From the NCBI GenBank assembly GCA_947561395.2, contig OX387187.1:31539829-31603828 (forward strand): a DNA stretch of 64,000 nt, given 5' to 3'. This document shows, in pieces, positions 45,890 to 56,149 of the stretch; position 1 is the stretch's first letter; each line of letters opens with the position of its first letter. The stretch comes from Buxus sempervirens. Its lineage: Eukaryota > Streptophyta > Magnoliopsida > Buxales > Buxaceae. Both the position numbers and the translations under genes were made by a program. Below the pieces are notes generated by a model. It made no database searches, was not told the origin of the DNA, and saw only the letters and a list, made by a program, of their open reading frames with translations.

Positions 45890-46990
45890 TGAAAACATTA
45901 AGGCCTGAATGCGCTTCATAAATAGGATTCTACCAAATGCTGTCTTTACATAAGAACGATTTTTACAAAGAACTTCATCAGAATTAACTATAAATGAATG
46001 GTTTTTCCCATTAAGAAACACATCCCATGAGAAATGGGATGCGTCCCAAAATCAAAAAACAACAAACAAACCAGAAAGCCTTGAAAACTTCTCCAATAGC
46101 TTGGAACAATCTTTTTGTGCCACAAGGGCAATCCCACTACCCTTATTCACATGAACACTCAAGCTAGTTCTCTTACACCCACTTATCAAAATCAAAATAA
46201 ATGAATCAATTGCTAACCTGGGCTCAAAATGCATTATGATCAATCATCAAGCCGAACAGAAGCAACTAGTGCTATAAGCCAGCCATTTGACAAAAAAGCC
46301 TTGAAAGCTTCTCCAATGGCTTGGAACAATCTTTTCATGCCACAAGGGCAAACCCACCATCCTTCTTATTCACATGAACCCTCAAGCTAGTTCTCTTACA
46401 CCCACTTATCAAAAAAAAAAAATGAAATAAGACCCCATGAACCTCCTTGAGGTTTGATAACATTAGAGCTATATACAATGCAAATATAATACAAGAGATG
46501 ATTGCTCTGCAGATTCACTTTACAGCATGTATAGCAAGATGTAATGGTGTGGAGCCCATAGAATATATATTTTTCTAAGCCACATATCCATGTCTCTTAT
46601 TGTACATGTTGTAAATGATATTTGAATTACCGACAATGTGCAGTCATAATAAAATTGAAAGCATTTGTTACATATCATAAAAAAAACATTTTAAAGAAGT
46701 AATTACAAAGTACAGTGCTTTAGCAACACGTTTTGATGGTTTGATAATTATTTCCGAGAAGCAATTCTAAATGAAGTGTTGTAACCACATGTACTAAATT
46801 TGTGTTAAAACACTTCCGAAAAGCTATCCCAAATGAAGTGCTTTCCCAAAAATTTGATTCCACTGGCACAAGTTATCCCCTCCTTGCTTAGGTTTCCTTT
46901 GTAGTCAATACACAACTCGCTGCAATATGGATGAAAGTATTTTTGCTTCAAAAGATGTAAATTAATCAAAAATAAATTTTGAAAATGGAA
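45890..46990. repeat. Duplicated block D-to-U fragment without an sHSP gene, copy D
   Basis: 45895-46075 matches the end of block D (GGCCTGAAAGCGCTTCATAAA type), and 46076-46990 matches the end of block U (CCCATGAACCTCCTTGAGG, AAATGAAGTGCTTTCCC). The segment that should hold the sHSP gene is replaced from about 47000 by repeat R and unrelated sequence. Confidence 0.75.
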
Positions 46991-47029
46991 AAAATAAAGG
47001 AGAAATTAAGGAAAAGGGTCACTTTTCAA

Positions 47030-47215
47030 GAATATTTATAAAAACATGCCACTAAGATCCGAATTTGCAAAAGCATGCCACTTTTCAAGATTAATTGTTC
47101 TGCAGGTTAATGGACTATTGGGCTTTTACAAATGGCAAAATTGCCTCTCTTTAAAAGAAGGGGAAGGAAAGGTTACCTCTCCTTCTTCCCCAAAATCCCA
47201 TCTCCCATTTTTTTT
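47030..47215 (+). repeat. Dispersed repeat R, plus-oriented copy
   Basis: Inverted relative to 16250-16715, sharing GGGCTTTTACAAATGGCAAA and CCCCAAAATCCCATCTCCC. The homology ends at about 47212. Confidence 0.65.
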
Positions 47216-47466
47216 ATCTTGGTACATTCTTTGATTTTCTTAGGGATTCTGGTTTGAGGCTACCTTCTACCGCTAATCTATGCTTTAAAGAGCTCTATCT
47301 TGTTTTGTATCGATCAAAGATCCTTTTGGATTATTGCTCCTAGTCCAGTTGGTTATGTCTAGTCCTTCAAAATTCTTCTCTTTCCAACCATTTTCATGAC
47401 CTAAATCAGGACATCTCGACGCTTCTTCTTGTTTTTCCACTAAAAGAGCTTGATTTAAGTCGGGTT

Positions 47467-47688
47467 ATGGGCGAGCAGATTGAACTTCTGCAAAAGCAGT
47501 CTAGAAGAGCCAAATTATTCATTGATCAAAGCGATGAGGCACTTAGGCTCTGGCTCTTGTCCTTCCTCGATGAGTTTGAGCAAGGACGCAGTTTAGATCC
47601 TGTAGAGCTGCGAAAGGTCTTCATGGAACGATTTGGAATTTGGGATGCCAAGACCTGTAGAGTTGAGATTGAGTTCCTCGAAGACTAG
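47467..47688 (+). CDS. Unrecognised 73-codon frame
   Basis: The frame reads MGEQIELLQKQSRR... to ...VEIEFLED and is predicted to be helical and charged, with no signal peptide or membrane segment. I do not recognise the family. The sequence before it (47215-47466) has a leader-like look but also stop codons. It lies where the array would predict an sHSP gene, immediately before a remnant of block D at 47849. It could be a small gene, an exon of a broken gene, or chance. Confidence 0.25.
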   Translation: MGEQIELLQKQSRRAKLFIDQSDEALRLWLLSFLDEFEQGRSLDPVELRKVFMERFGIWDAKTCRVEIEFLED

Positions 47689-47848
47689 ATTTAAAGTCAA
47701 GAGGGGGATGTTGAACCAACAGTGTTTGTACTCAATGGGGTTATTGCTCTCACTTGATATTGCAGATTCTTGCTTTTTGATTTGATGAAGATGAGGTAGG
47801 AATGAGCTTTGAAAGCCATAAAAGGCCCAGAAAGGGTCAAGGCAACCC

Positions 47849-47895
47849 GTAAATTCTACCCGAATTGAACGATGCACCTTAAAAATGTCCAGAAG
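47849..47895. repeat. Short remnant of block D
   Basis: The stretch containing TAAATTCTACCCGAATTGAA and CCTTAAAAATGTC is nearly identical to 10130-10170 and 17491-17530. The next bases do not match block D. Confidence 0.75.
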
Positions 47896-47989
47896 GCGGA
47901 CTATAACCTCAAACGTGCAAATAAAGTCCGGAGCGTTCCCTCATCCTTTTTGACCAATTTTAAATATCAAATTTTACTTTTTCTGACAA

Positions 47990-48155
47990 AACTTTTGTAC
48001 GCTACCTCACAAAACTTTACTTTTTCTTTCTTCCTCCTTTGTAATCTCTTCTTCTTCACTTTCTCTTCTACAAGCTATTTCTTTCTCTACGCCGAATAGG
48101 TTGCCTTGATAGGCATTGAAACGCGGCAACCTCAACTCGTTTTACACTAAACAAC
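47990..48155 (+). promoter_or_regulatory. Leader-like exon upstream of the GRF pseudogene
   Basis: A CT-rich stretch, then CGGCAACCTCAAC and a good donor (ACGGTGAGTTT, near 48155), resemble a promoter and 5'UTR exon. The link to the coding remnant at 49917 is inferred from position only. Confidence 0.3.
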
Positions 48156-48928
48156 GGTGAGTTTGATGTTTCAGAAGAGAACCTTAATCCCCATCCTTTT
48201 TGTTTATGTTTTTGTTTTTTATGTCAATTTGGGAGAAGGATAATGGGGCGTATATTTAAATGGTTGTAATAACGAAATCCAAATTGCTGTTTCTGTTCTA
48301 AGTTTCAAAGATACTGGTTAGTTAGAATATGGATTTGGATGGAGGTAGAGTCGCCTTATTTTCTTTGGTGCCGTTATCTTGTTGGGTTATTTGATAGTAT
48401 AGCGTACTCTTTTCCTTATCGTGAATAGGACTAAGAAAAAGGATGGGGATTAGGGTTCTCTTCTGATTTTATAAGTTTGCAACTTTGCAAGTGTGACGGA
48501 TTGTTCTTCATTGTTTTCAAAATTTCGTGTACTTATTTGTTTGTATTTTTTGTTTTTTGTTTTAAATTTTATTTCCTTCTACCCTTCTTTTTCTCCACTT
48601 TCTGTGTGTTTTTGTCCTTGATGATTCAACGCAAATGATCAAGTTGTAGCATCATTCTATGATGTTATTCATGTCAATCAGTACCCTTTGATTTCATGAC
48701 CAAAAGAGACCCATTTGATCAGTGAAATTTGTAAGCTCTCTCTTTTTGCCTTTGAGTAGTAGAAACCAATTTACAGTTCTCTTTGTATTCCTTCTCTATA
48801 CTCTAGACATCCCAAACCCTAATTTCTTTTTGTTTAAATTTGGTGAGCCTGGATATGAGAAGCCGTTGCCACATTTACCCAAACCAACTACAATGATGTA
48901 AGCTTTACACGTTGCATCTAACCTAGTG

Positions 48929-49645
48929 TAGGGGTGGCAATCGGTCGAATATGGATCAAATACATGTATATTCGTATTCAAATCCGAATTTTTTCGAATC
49001 TTAGATTTCAGATCCGTATTCGAACCACGGATCTAAATCCTATATTCGAATTCACCAATTTCGGATCAGATTGAATTCGGATATATATATCTGACCCATT
49101 GCTAGCCCTACTCAAAAAGGGATTTAAATGAGAAATGGGTTTGAACTTCGAATTTGAAGTATCACGCAACAGTGGATATTGAGCGACTGACCAAAAAACC
49201 ATACCCCAGAACTTAGAACGACCAGCCTGTTCTAGACAATGGAATTTCAGAGCAAAAAAGTTTTCAAAATAGGGGGTTTTGGAATTGGTTCTTTAAATGG
49301 GTTTGCAGGTACCAATCGTCAGAGGGTGGCAGCGACAAAGAAGAGAGAAAGTTTAGATTTAGGGCAAATCGTTCTCTAAAGGTTTTTGGTTTTAGTTATG
49401 ATGGTTCAACCGTGGTTTATAAATGGTCTACAGTCTAACCAATGTCTGCTCTGGGTTTATGCATAGGATATATATGATTTCAATTAGATCCTATTCGGAT
49501 CGGATATATGTATTCGTATTTGAATCCGAATTTTTTCGAATCTTAAATTTCAGATCCGTATTCGAACCACGGATCTAAATCCTATATTCGAATTCGCCAA
49601 TTTCGGATCGAATTCGGATATATATCCGACCCATTGCCAGCCCTA
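48929..49645. mobile_element. hAT-type MITE with internally duplicated right end
   Basis: An 8-bp duplication, ACCTAGTG, lies at 48921-48928 and 49646-49653. Termini are TAGGGGTGGCAAT (left) and TAGGGCTGGCAAT (right, minus strand). A roughly 150-bp segment ending GACCCATTGC(T/C)AGCCCTA is present twice (about 48960-49110 and 49490-49645), so a complete right end also lies in the middle. The segment between the two copies (49111-49480) is unrelated to them. Confidence 0.85.
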
Positions 49646-49916
49646 ACCTAGTGTAGTGCTTGACTAGGGGCCTCCATTTCCCCATGACTATTTGATTTGA
49701 TTGGGTTAAAGGGGCCCCACTATAATTTGTCTCCAAATAAGTACAGACCATATGTGATTATAACCACCATTCATGGTTCCTTTTGGAAAGAGGAGATTAT
49801 CTATTTCATGGTTACATCATTTCAAAATTAGTTATTAGCTTTTGATATATTTCATGTTTTGCTTTTAGTTTGAATTTTACTAAGTTGCATCTCAATAAAT
49901 TTGTTGTAGTTATGAC

Positions 49917-50433
49917 TTCATAGGTAATAATTGGTTAGATGATCTAAAATACGAAAGCAAAAATTGCTTTTGTAAAAAGAAGGCAATTATAAGAATATCG
50001 GAGACTCGTGACCCAAACAAACTTTATTACACGTGTACAAGAAAATTCATGGTAATTGGCAATTTATTTTGGGTTGAATTCATTAGTATCCAATATTAAT
50101 GATAAATTACTTATTAGAATTCTTTTACAATTATAGGTTGCAACTTCAGAGTTTGCATGTGATTTCTTTGATTGGTGTCATCCATTAGCATCTACTCCTA
50201 CTCGAGATTCTGGTTGTACAGATGAAATTATGAGTTCAAATTAGACAATTTGCAGTGACAGCATGTGTGAAAATATCAGTCCACGAATGGAAAGGACTAA
50301 TGAGACGCTGCATGTGCTAAAGTCCATTGAAGCACAATTAATGGGTCTGCGCAAGGATGTGGATGAGTTAAAATTACTCTTGATTGTAGGAATTATATTA
50401 GTAGTTGCTATGCTATTTTTTCAACTTATGTAA
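49917..50433 (+). pseudogene. GRF-type zinc-finger protein with one in-frame stop
   Basis: Exon 1 (about 49917-50051) encodes NCFCKKKAIIRISETRD and then YYTCTRKFM. Exon 2 (50137-50433) encodes FACDFFDWCHP, a coiled-coil-like segment (TLHVLKSIEAQLMGLRKDVD) and a hydrophobic tail (LLLIVGIILVVAMLFF) before TAA. C-x-C, a third Cys and C-x-FF-x-W make the GRF zinc-finger pattern (a single-stranded nucleic-acid-binding fold). Plant-specific small GRF proteins have this finger, coiled coil and C-terminal membrane-segment order. The GT-AG intron keeps phase. A single TAG at 50242-50244 interrupts exon 2. The start codon is not certain; leader-like sequence is at 47990-48155, with the hAT MITE 48929-49645 between. 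Confidence 0.65.
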
Positions 50434-51367
50434 TTTGTAGTTTTAGGTTCCTCAATGCACAAAACAATTTCTACTGATATGTTGAATTACTGTATTTTTC
50501 TTGGTCTTGCACTTGCATAGCTGTACACTTGATATAAATGTATAAATAGTTTTTCTTTCTTGGTCTTGCACTTGCATAGATGTACACCTATGTAACCACT
50601 ACTACCCATTATAAATGCACAAGAGCTGAGACAGTTCTATCTCCACCCATGATGGTGGTTGCAACATCATATCATGGACAAGGAAGAATGTTCATTTCTG
50701 GGTTGTTGCCCATCAAACAGATGGCCAAGACTATGATGAGTTGTCACAATGCAAGAAGTTGATGTGGGCATTTTGGTGATCGATTACAGTTAGGAAGACA
50801 AGCGGTTATGTTTGGTAGACCCTCAAAAAGTTTTTTGAGTGAGGGTAGTCACAGGTTTCATTTCTAAATCCTTTTAGGTGAGTTTTCAACTTATGTAATT
50901 TGTAGTTTCACACAAAACACTTAGTGTCGCTGAATAAAAATGCAACCCACTATATTGACCAAGTTTACACATGAGAACATATTGACCTTTGTTTTTACAC
51001 ATGAGAACATAGTTGACTACTGACCATAACATCTCGAAATTTTCACATGGTTAAACTACTGGTCTTTACTCTGTTTAACAAATAAAACCCTGTTAATGAC
51101 TTCATGTAAATTCCAAAAGAAAACTACCCTCTTTCTATTAATTTCGAAGTGCAATTAATGGTAGTTGGTGTGGATATTTTCATCACTAAATTTCAAACTC
51201 AACAGATAATTTAAATGTAAGAGAAAACACAAATGATTTTGGAACTAACAGTGTGCTCTTGTGGGGGTTCTTTGAAGACTGGGACGAGGTATGGCGTAGC
51301 CGTGAGAAAAGTTCCATGGAGTAAATGGAGGCAGCGCAAGGACGAGGTATTGCATGGCCGGCAACGC
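50434..51367. other. Stretch without a recognised gene
   Basis: Short imperfect duplications (TTTCTTGGTCTTGCACTTGCATAG near 50500 and 50555 in shortened form; TTTACACATGAGAACATA near 50967 and 50995). No gene seen. Confidence 0.45.
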
Positions 51368-51516
51368 TACTTTTGGTGGTTGCATGCGCTGTAGTGCTGA
51401 TAATACCAGAAGTATCCGCTACTCGAATCACTGTCGAGGAAAGAATGGCTGGACAGCCAATGTGAACTACACCATTTGGGCTAGAGACAAGCATTTCTAC
51501 CTCGGTGATTGGTTCT
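51368..51516 (+). pseudogene. 5' fragment of a phytocyanin / early nodulin-like gene
   Basis: One frame encodes a signal-peptide-like LLLVVACAVVLIIPEVSA followed by TRITV. After a one-base deletion near 51434 the neighbouring frame continues GKNGWTANVNYTIWARDKHF and YLGDWF, the start of a plastocyanin-like domain as found in early nodulin-like (ENODL) proteins. The match ends at GDW, where the family's first exon usually ends. No upstream ATG in frame and no second exon are present. The fragment abuts the start of block D copy E. Confidence 0.7.
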
Positions 51517-51596
51517 GTAAGACCTCGGAGACAGGCTCCGGATCCTCTGTGTAGCAATTTCTCTGTGAAGCAACACATCCTCTGTGCAACACACTC

Positions 51597-53392
51597 ATCT
51601 GAGGAGTTAATACATCAACAATCCTTAACGCAATTTCTTACTTGGAATTTTAGACCACATATGCATTATTTTTCACTTGAAAATCTTCCGGGCAGCAGAT
51701 TTCTTTAATTCCCTAACTAGTAGTGCTGCTTCTACAACCGCAAGATTTTATCCCATTTTGTAGGTTTTCAGGGAGTATTGTGCAGGAAACGTTCCTCCAG
51801 CCAACATAACGAAAAAGATACTCTACAATTCTACCTACCTTCGTGACTAAAATTGAATAGATCAAATGGTTCATTAACAGATAGCATATTTATATAAAGA
51901 TGAGGAACAACACCACAAGCAAGTCTTTAATGGCAGGGCAATTTCAAGCAGCAGGATCATGCAGCTAACTAACAAGACTATCAATTTATCATGTTCTTAA
52001 TTATTTGAAATTTTAGGATATTGCATTATACTTTATATATTAGAAAAGCAAAGCACAACTTTGGTGCCTCTCCAATGGTTATATACAACTTCAAGGTGGC
52101 AACTTATTTGTTGTGAGTTCGGTGTTACTTATTGGGCTGGAAGTGATTCTTGGGGGTAGAAGCACTTATAATAATCCATATTTAGTGTTTGGTGAACATG
52201 TTTGAGAAGGAATTTCAACTGAAACCTTTCACTGAAAACTCAAAATTTATAATTTATTTAACTAATTGACACCCTGCTTCTCTGTGCTGCTTATACGGAA
52301 ACCAGTTTTGTCAGTTAAGTGAAAATTTTTTGAGACTATTTTGTCCACATAATATTCAATAATAGCCATCCTGCCCTTTAATATTTAAGGCCTGAAAGCG
52401 CTTCAGAAAGAGGAATCTATCAAATTCTCATCTTTACAGAGGAACGATTTTTACAAGTCAATTCATCAGAATTAATTCTAAATGAATGGCTTCTCCATTA
52501 AGAAGCAATTCCAAATCTTTTAGCGCAATTTCTTCTTGATTCATACTGTGATACAGGTATCACAGTGAAGAAACAAGGACCTTAGACTAGAATAGAAAAC
52601 TTATATGCTTTTATTTTTTTCTAATCAGTAATGAGAGATATATTAGAAAATAAGTCCAGAAACAGTTGTAGAAAGGGAAACACATCCCATGAGAAATGAG
52701 ATGTGTACGAAAATAGGGAAAAAAAAAAAGAACAGCAAACAAACCAGAAAGTTTCCATTTCAGAGAAAACTCATATAATTTAGCCAACAATTTATAAAAT
52801 GGGTACTTTTAGAGAAAACTCATCATTCTATACATCACTATTGAAAGCTGTGGTCTGTAACTTCTAACTAAGCTTACAATATGAATCAATCTTGATCAGT
52901 CTATTTAAGTTAACTATAATATTTGGATTTTCACTTGACTGCTTTGTTTCATGAAAGGAAATCCATGTTCTCTGCTTCACTTCTTTTGAGATAAACCCTG
53001 TTAGGTACCCCTCAGTATTGAGAATATCAAATGGAATAAGCAAATACAAATGTGTATAATTTTTTTGACATTCAAGAAGGCAGATGTCATGGGCTAAGCA
53101 ATTTAATGTCTACAACAGAGATACATGACACAGGCATGCCTCCTCCTTTCCAGGATTATCGGTCTCAATAGGAAGATATTTGCGTCAGCCATACCTCCTT
53201 TTTCCAAATCCAGGTTGTATGAGTGCTCACACAAATAATTCCCAGTCAAATGGATAACCAGCTCTGTGAAAGATCAAATCCAGTGTTTATGCTGACATAA
53301 GTAGTGAATTGAAGAGCAGATTCAAATGACAAAATAAATAACATGATAAAACATGGGTTTTACTGTAAAAAAATAAGAGGCAATCTTCTTTC
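51597..53392. repeat. Downstream duplicated block D, copy E
   Basis: Begins GAGTTAATACATCAACAATCC and runs in parallel with copies A (10180-11864) and B (21090-22200). Landmarks are GCTTCTACAACCGCAAGATT, TCTTGGGGGTAGAAGC and AACATGATAAAACATGGG. It is the most complete D copy because it lacks the large inserts, and it gives the empty-site sequence for the hAT at 11873. No sHSP gene is next to it. Confidence 0.8.
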
Positions 53393-54281
53393 AATTTGCA
53401 TTCATTGTTTGAACAAGACTTTTATTCAGTACAATTTTGCCCTTTTTTTTGGGTAAATCAAATTGATCAAAGAGCATTTGTACAATCGAACTGATGAAGG
53501 AATAAATATAAATAATGGTTAATAATTTAATTATACATTAAAATCTAGAATAAGGACAACAATCACTTTCAAAAGCTGCAATGAATTCAAAATAAATCAA
53601 TTTTGAGAAGACCATTTCACAACAGCAATAATCACAACATTATTGAAGAGAATTCTGGAATACAACGAATCCTTAGAATAAAACAGAAAAAATTTACCAT
53701 ATCGCCATAGATATCAAGGGAAATAAGTCTTAGATGAACTCCTTTCACCAAAATTGAACTTTGATGGAGCTTCATCAGGACAACCATGGTATGTTGGCAG
53801 CATCAGTTTGATTAGATTAGCACATGGAGATTTCTTTAAAGGCTTTAGTAATCATTTGTGGCAGCAGAACAGTGTCATTGAAGAAGCTTCGAAGCTAAGA
53901 TGAGAACTAGGACTAGCTATGGAGAAGAAAGTGGGTTGAAGGCAATTAAAAGGATATCATGCAGACCAGAGAGGATCCAAAGAAGTGCCATGGACAATTA
54001 GAATATTCTTTATGATCTTACACAAAGAGATGCATACAAAAACTGCCAAGAGACATCACAGGGTTGCCCACTTGGAGATAGCCACATAAACCAATGGCAT
54101 TAACATAAAAAGAGATATGCACACAAAATGATCAAGAGATATGCACACAGAAGTGATACAAATGAACAGAAATCAAAATTCCATAATTACCTTCCATAAG
54201 GTTTTGATCCTGTAGGTCATGAACAACCTTTTTTTCTCAAAAACCTACATATACCTGCAGCACATCAAGCTTTTTCAGCTA
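53393..54281. other. 3' flank of the J-domain protein gene
   Basis: AT-rich DNA with no coding frame; the nearest several hundred bases presumably hold the 3'UTR of the minus-strand gene. Confidence 0.45.
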
Positions 54282-56078
54282 TTAATCATCCACCCAACCA
54301 ACACCAAGCAAATCTGAAGGAAGTGAAGCAGGATCAAGCTCCCAGCAGTCTTTTGATAGATCTGGGGCCTCTGTACCCAAAAGTTTCCTTGCAGGAACCT
54401 GATGCGAAAATAAACGAACATCCTCTTTCTCAAGCCATCTAATAGCATGAGGGCCAATCTCACATCTTCTAAACACCGTCTTGAATCCATCAACCTTCTC
54501 AAGGTATGCCATGCTCAAACCATGCATCTCACTGTAACTTGTAAGAAATACAACAATGTCGTAAGATCGCTTGTCTGCCAAAGGCCGATTGCCTTCACCG
54601 TCCACACAACCTTCGCGGTAAAGTGCCCAAACAGAACCCTTTTTTGGGTAAATCCTGTATATCTCCCTTGCCACTCTTTCACAATCCACCAAATGAGAAA
54701 AAATATTCACAGAATTAACTGAAGTTTTCTTAGAAACCTTAAACCTGCCGCAAGAAACATGGAACCCTAACTTCTCCAAACCAATCAACATTCCATCCCC
54801 ATTATTCATCAAGTCCAACCAACTCATCTTCACCTCAAAAGGATTCACAGAGACCACCTCATCAATCAACCCATAATGCCTAGGCATCCCATCATCATCA
54901 TCATAAACAGCCCATACTTGACCTTTCTTAAAACTACGTTCCATCCTATCCTTGTCAAAATCATAAAAATCTGAATCTTCTACAGCCATAATATCCCTAC
55001 TGGCCTTTGACCCAACAGCTCTTTGTTTCTCCTTCTTCTCCTTCTCCTTCTCCTTCACCTTCAACTTCACCTTCACCTTCACCTTCACCTTCACCTTTTT
55101 ATCCTTCTCCTTCATTTTCTCCTTCTCAGTCCTAATTTTCAAATTTCGACTCCTCAAAGTAACATTTCTCTTCTCATTTTCCTTACCTATTTCCTTAGTT
55201 TTCTCCTTCAACAGCTTTTCCTTCATTACCTCCTTCTTCTTCTTCTCCAGAAGCGATTTTCTTTTCGCTTCCAATTGCATTTCAGCTAATGTCATGTCCT
55301 GTCTGGTTTTTACCCTCTTCGTTGCCTTTGAATCACTAACACTACCAACACTTCGCCGCTTGGCACTCAAATTTCTCGATCTTTCAACAGAATCACCTCT
55401 CCCTTTCTCCTTCTCCAACGAATCTCTACTCATTCCCCTCGTCATGGCTCTAATCCGAACCCTACCTTCTCCCTCAGATTCGCTAACAACAACTTCAACC
55501 GCCAAGAAACTCTTCTTACAACCCGGACACATCAAATTATGCCCGATATACTGCCTCTCGAACTGATGAAACAACCTACACGTCGAACAGGCAGTCCAGA
55601 ACGTCTCCACAGCTTTTCCGGCAACGACATTTTCAGACGTCGTTGCCAGCGCCGTGGCCCTGTTCTGTAGGGAAATTCGGAGCCTGAGATCGTACTCTTT
55701 CCTCCGGATCTTATCGGAGAGAACTCGGAAGGCTTCTCCGACATGCTTGAAGGCTTCTTCGGAAGCAACGAAGGGGTTCTTGTCAGGGTGTAAGATTAGG
55801 GCAAGCTTCTTGTACTGCTTTTTAATGGTGTTTATGTGGGCGAAGGGCTCTACCTGGAGGATCTTGTACCAGTCGAGAGGATCGCCGGAGGACGTTTTGG
55901 AGACGACGCGGAGGATCTTGAGGGCGGTGACCAGTTCGGAGACGCCGGCTAGGTTTGGACAGAGGTCTTGCGCTCTCTTGGCGTATTTTAGCGCTGACTT
56001 GAGGTTGGAGAGCTTGTACTTCTCCTCCGCTAAGGATTTAAGGCGAAGAGCTTCCTCTTCGCCTTCTTTTCTGGCCAT
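54282..56078 (-). CDS. J-domain protein with DUF3444 (598 aa, single exon)
   Basis: A DnaJ-type co-chaperone expected to stimulate Hsp70 ATPase; the plant J-domain/DUF3444 family is mostly uncharacterised. The N-terminus has ALRLKSLAEEKYKLSN and AKRAQDLCPNL (about 10-43), typical of this family. The J domain spans about 69-132, with the essential HPD at 97-99. Two CxxC pairs (C164/C167, C184/C187) suggest a small zinc ribbon. A highly charged K/E-rich region follows (about 250-380), containing a KVKVKVKVKVK run coded by a 6-bp DNA repeat, then DUF3444 (about 385-590: FYDFDKDRMERSFKKGQVWA, GSVWALYR, GFKTVFRR). An ATG nine codons upstream (56105) is in frame; MARKEGEEEA fits the family better. 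Uninterrupted frame of normal size. Confidence 0.9.
   Translation of the reverse strand: MARKEGEEEALRLKSLAEEKYKLSNLKSALKYAKRAQDLCPNLAGVSELVTALKILRVVSKTSSGDPLDWYKILQVEPFAHINTIKKQYKKLALILHPDKNPFVASEEAFKHVGEAFRVLSDKIRRKEYDLRLRISLQNRATALATTSENVVAGKAVETFWTACSTCRLFHQFERQYIGHNLMCPGCKKSFLAVEVVVSESEGEGRVRIRAMTRGMSRDSLEKEKGRGDSVERSRNLSAKRRSVGSVSDSKATKRVKTRQDMTLAEMQLEAKRKSLLEKKKKEVMKEKLLKEKTKEIGKENEKRNVTLRSRNLKIRTEKEKMKEKDKKVKVKVKVKVKLKVKEKEKEKKEKQRAVGSKASRDIMAVEDSDFYDFDKDRMERSFKKGQVWAVYDDDDGMPRHYGLIDEVVSVNPFEVKMSWLDLMNNGDGMLIGLEKLGFHVSCGRFKVSKKTSVNSVNIFSHLVDCERVAREIYRIYPKKGSVWALYREGCVDGEGNRPLADKRSYDIVVFLTSYSEMHGLSMAYLEKVDGFKTVFRRCEIGPHAIRWLEKEDVRLFSHQVPARKLLGTEAPDLSKDCWELDPASLPSDLLGVGWVDD
55050..55100 (-). 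repeat. In-frame 6-bp repeat coding (KV)n in the J-domain protein
   Basis: AAGGTG repeats (minus strand) encode alternating Lys-Val within the charged linker; the hexamer period preserves the reading frame. Confidence 0.85.
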
Positions 56079-56149
56079 TTTCACACGGAGGACTGTGGAA
56101 AGCAAGGCAATGGCGTTTTGGTTGTCGAGCTCGTTACGTTAGGTGATGA

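Noticed and set aside
55023..55566. Leucine/phenylalanine-rich plus-strand frames opposite the J-domain gene
   Set aside because: Complement of the Lys/Glu-rich repeat coding region.
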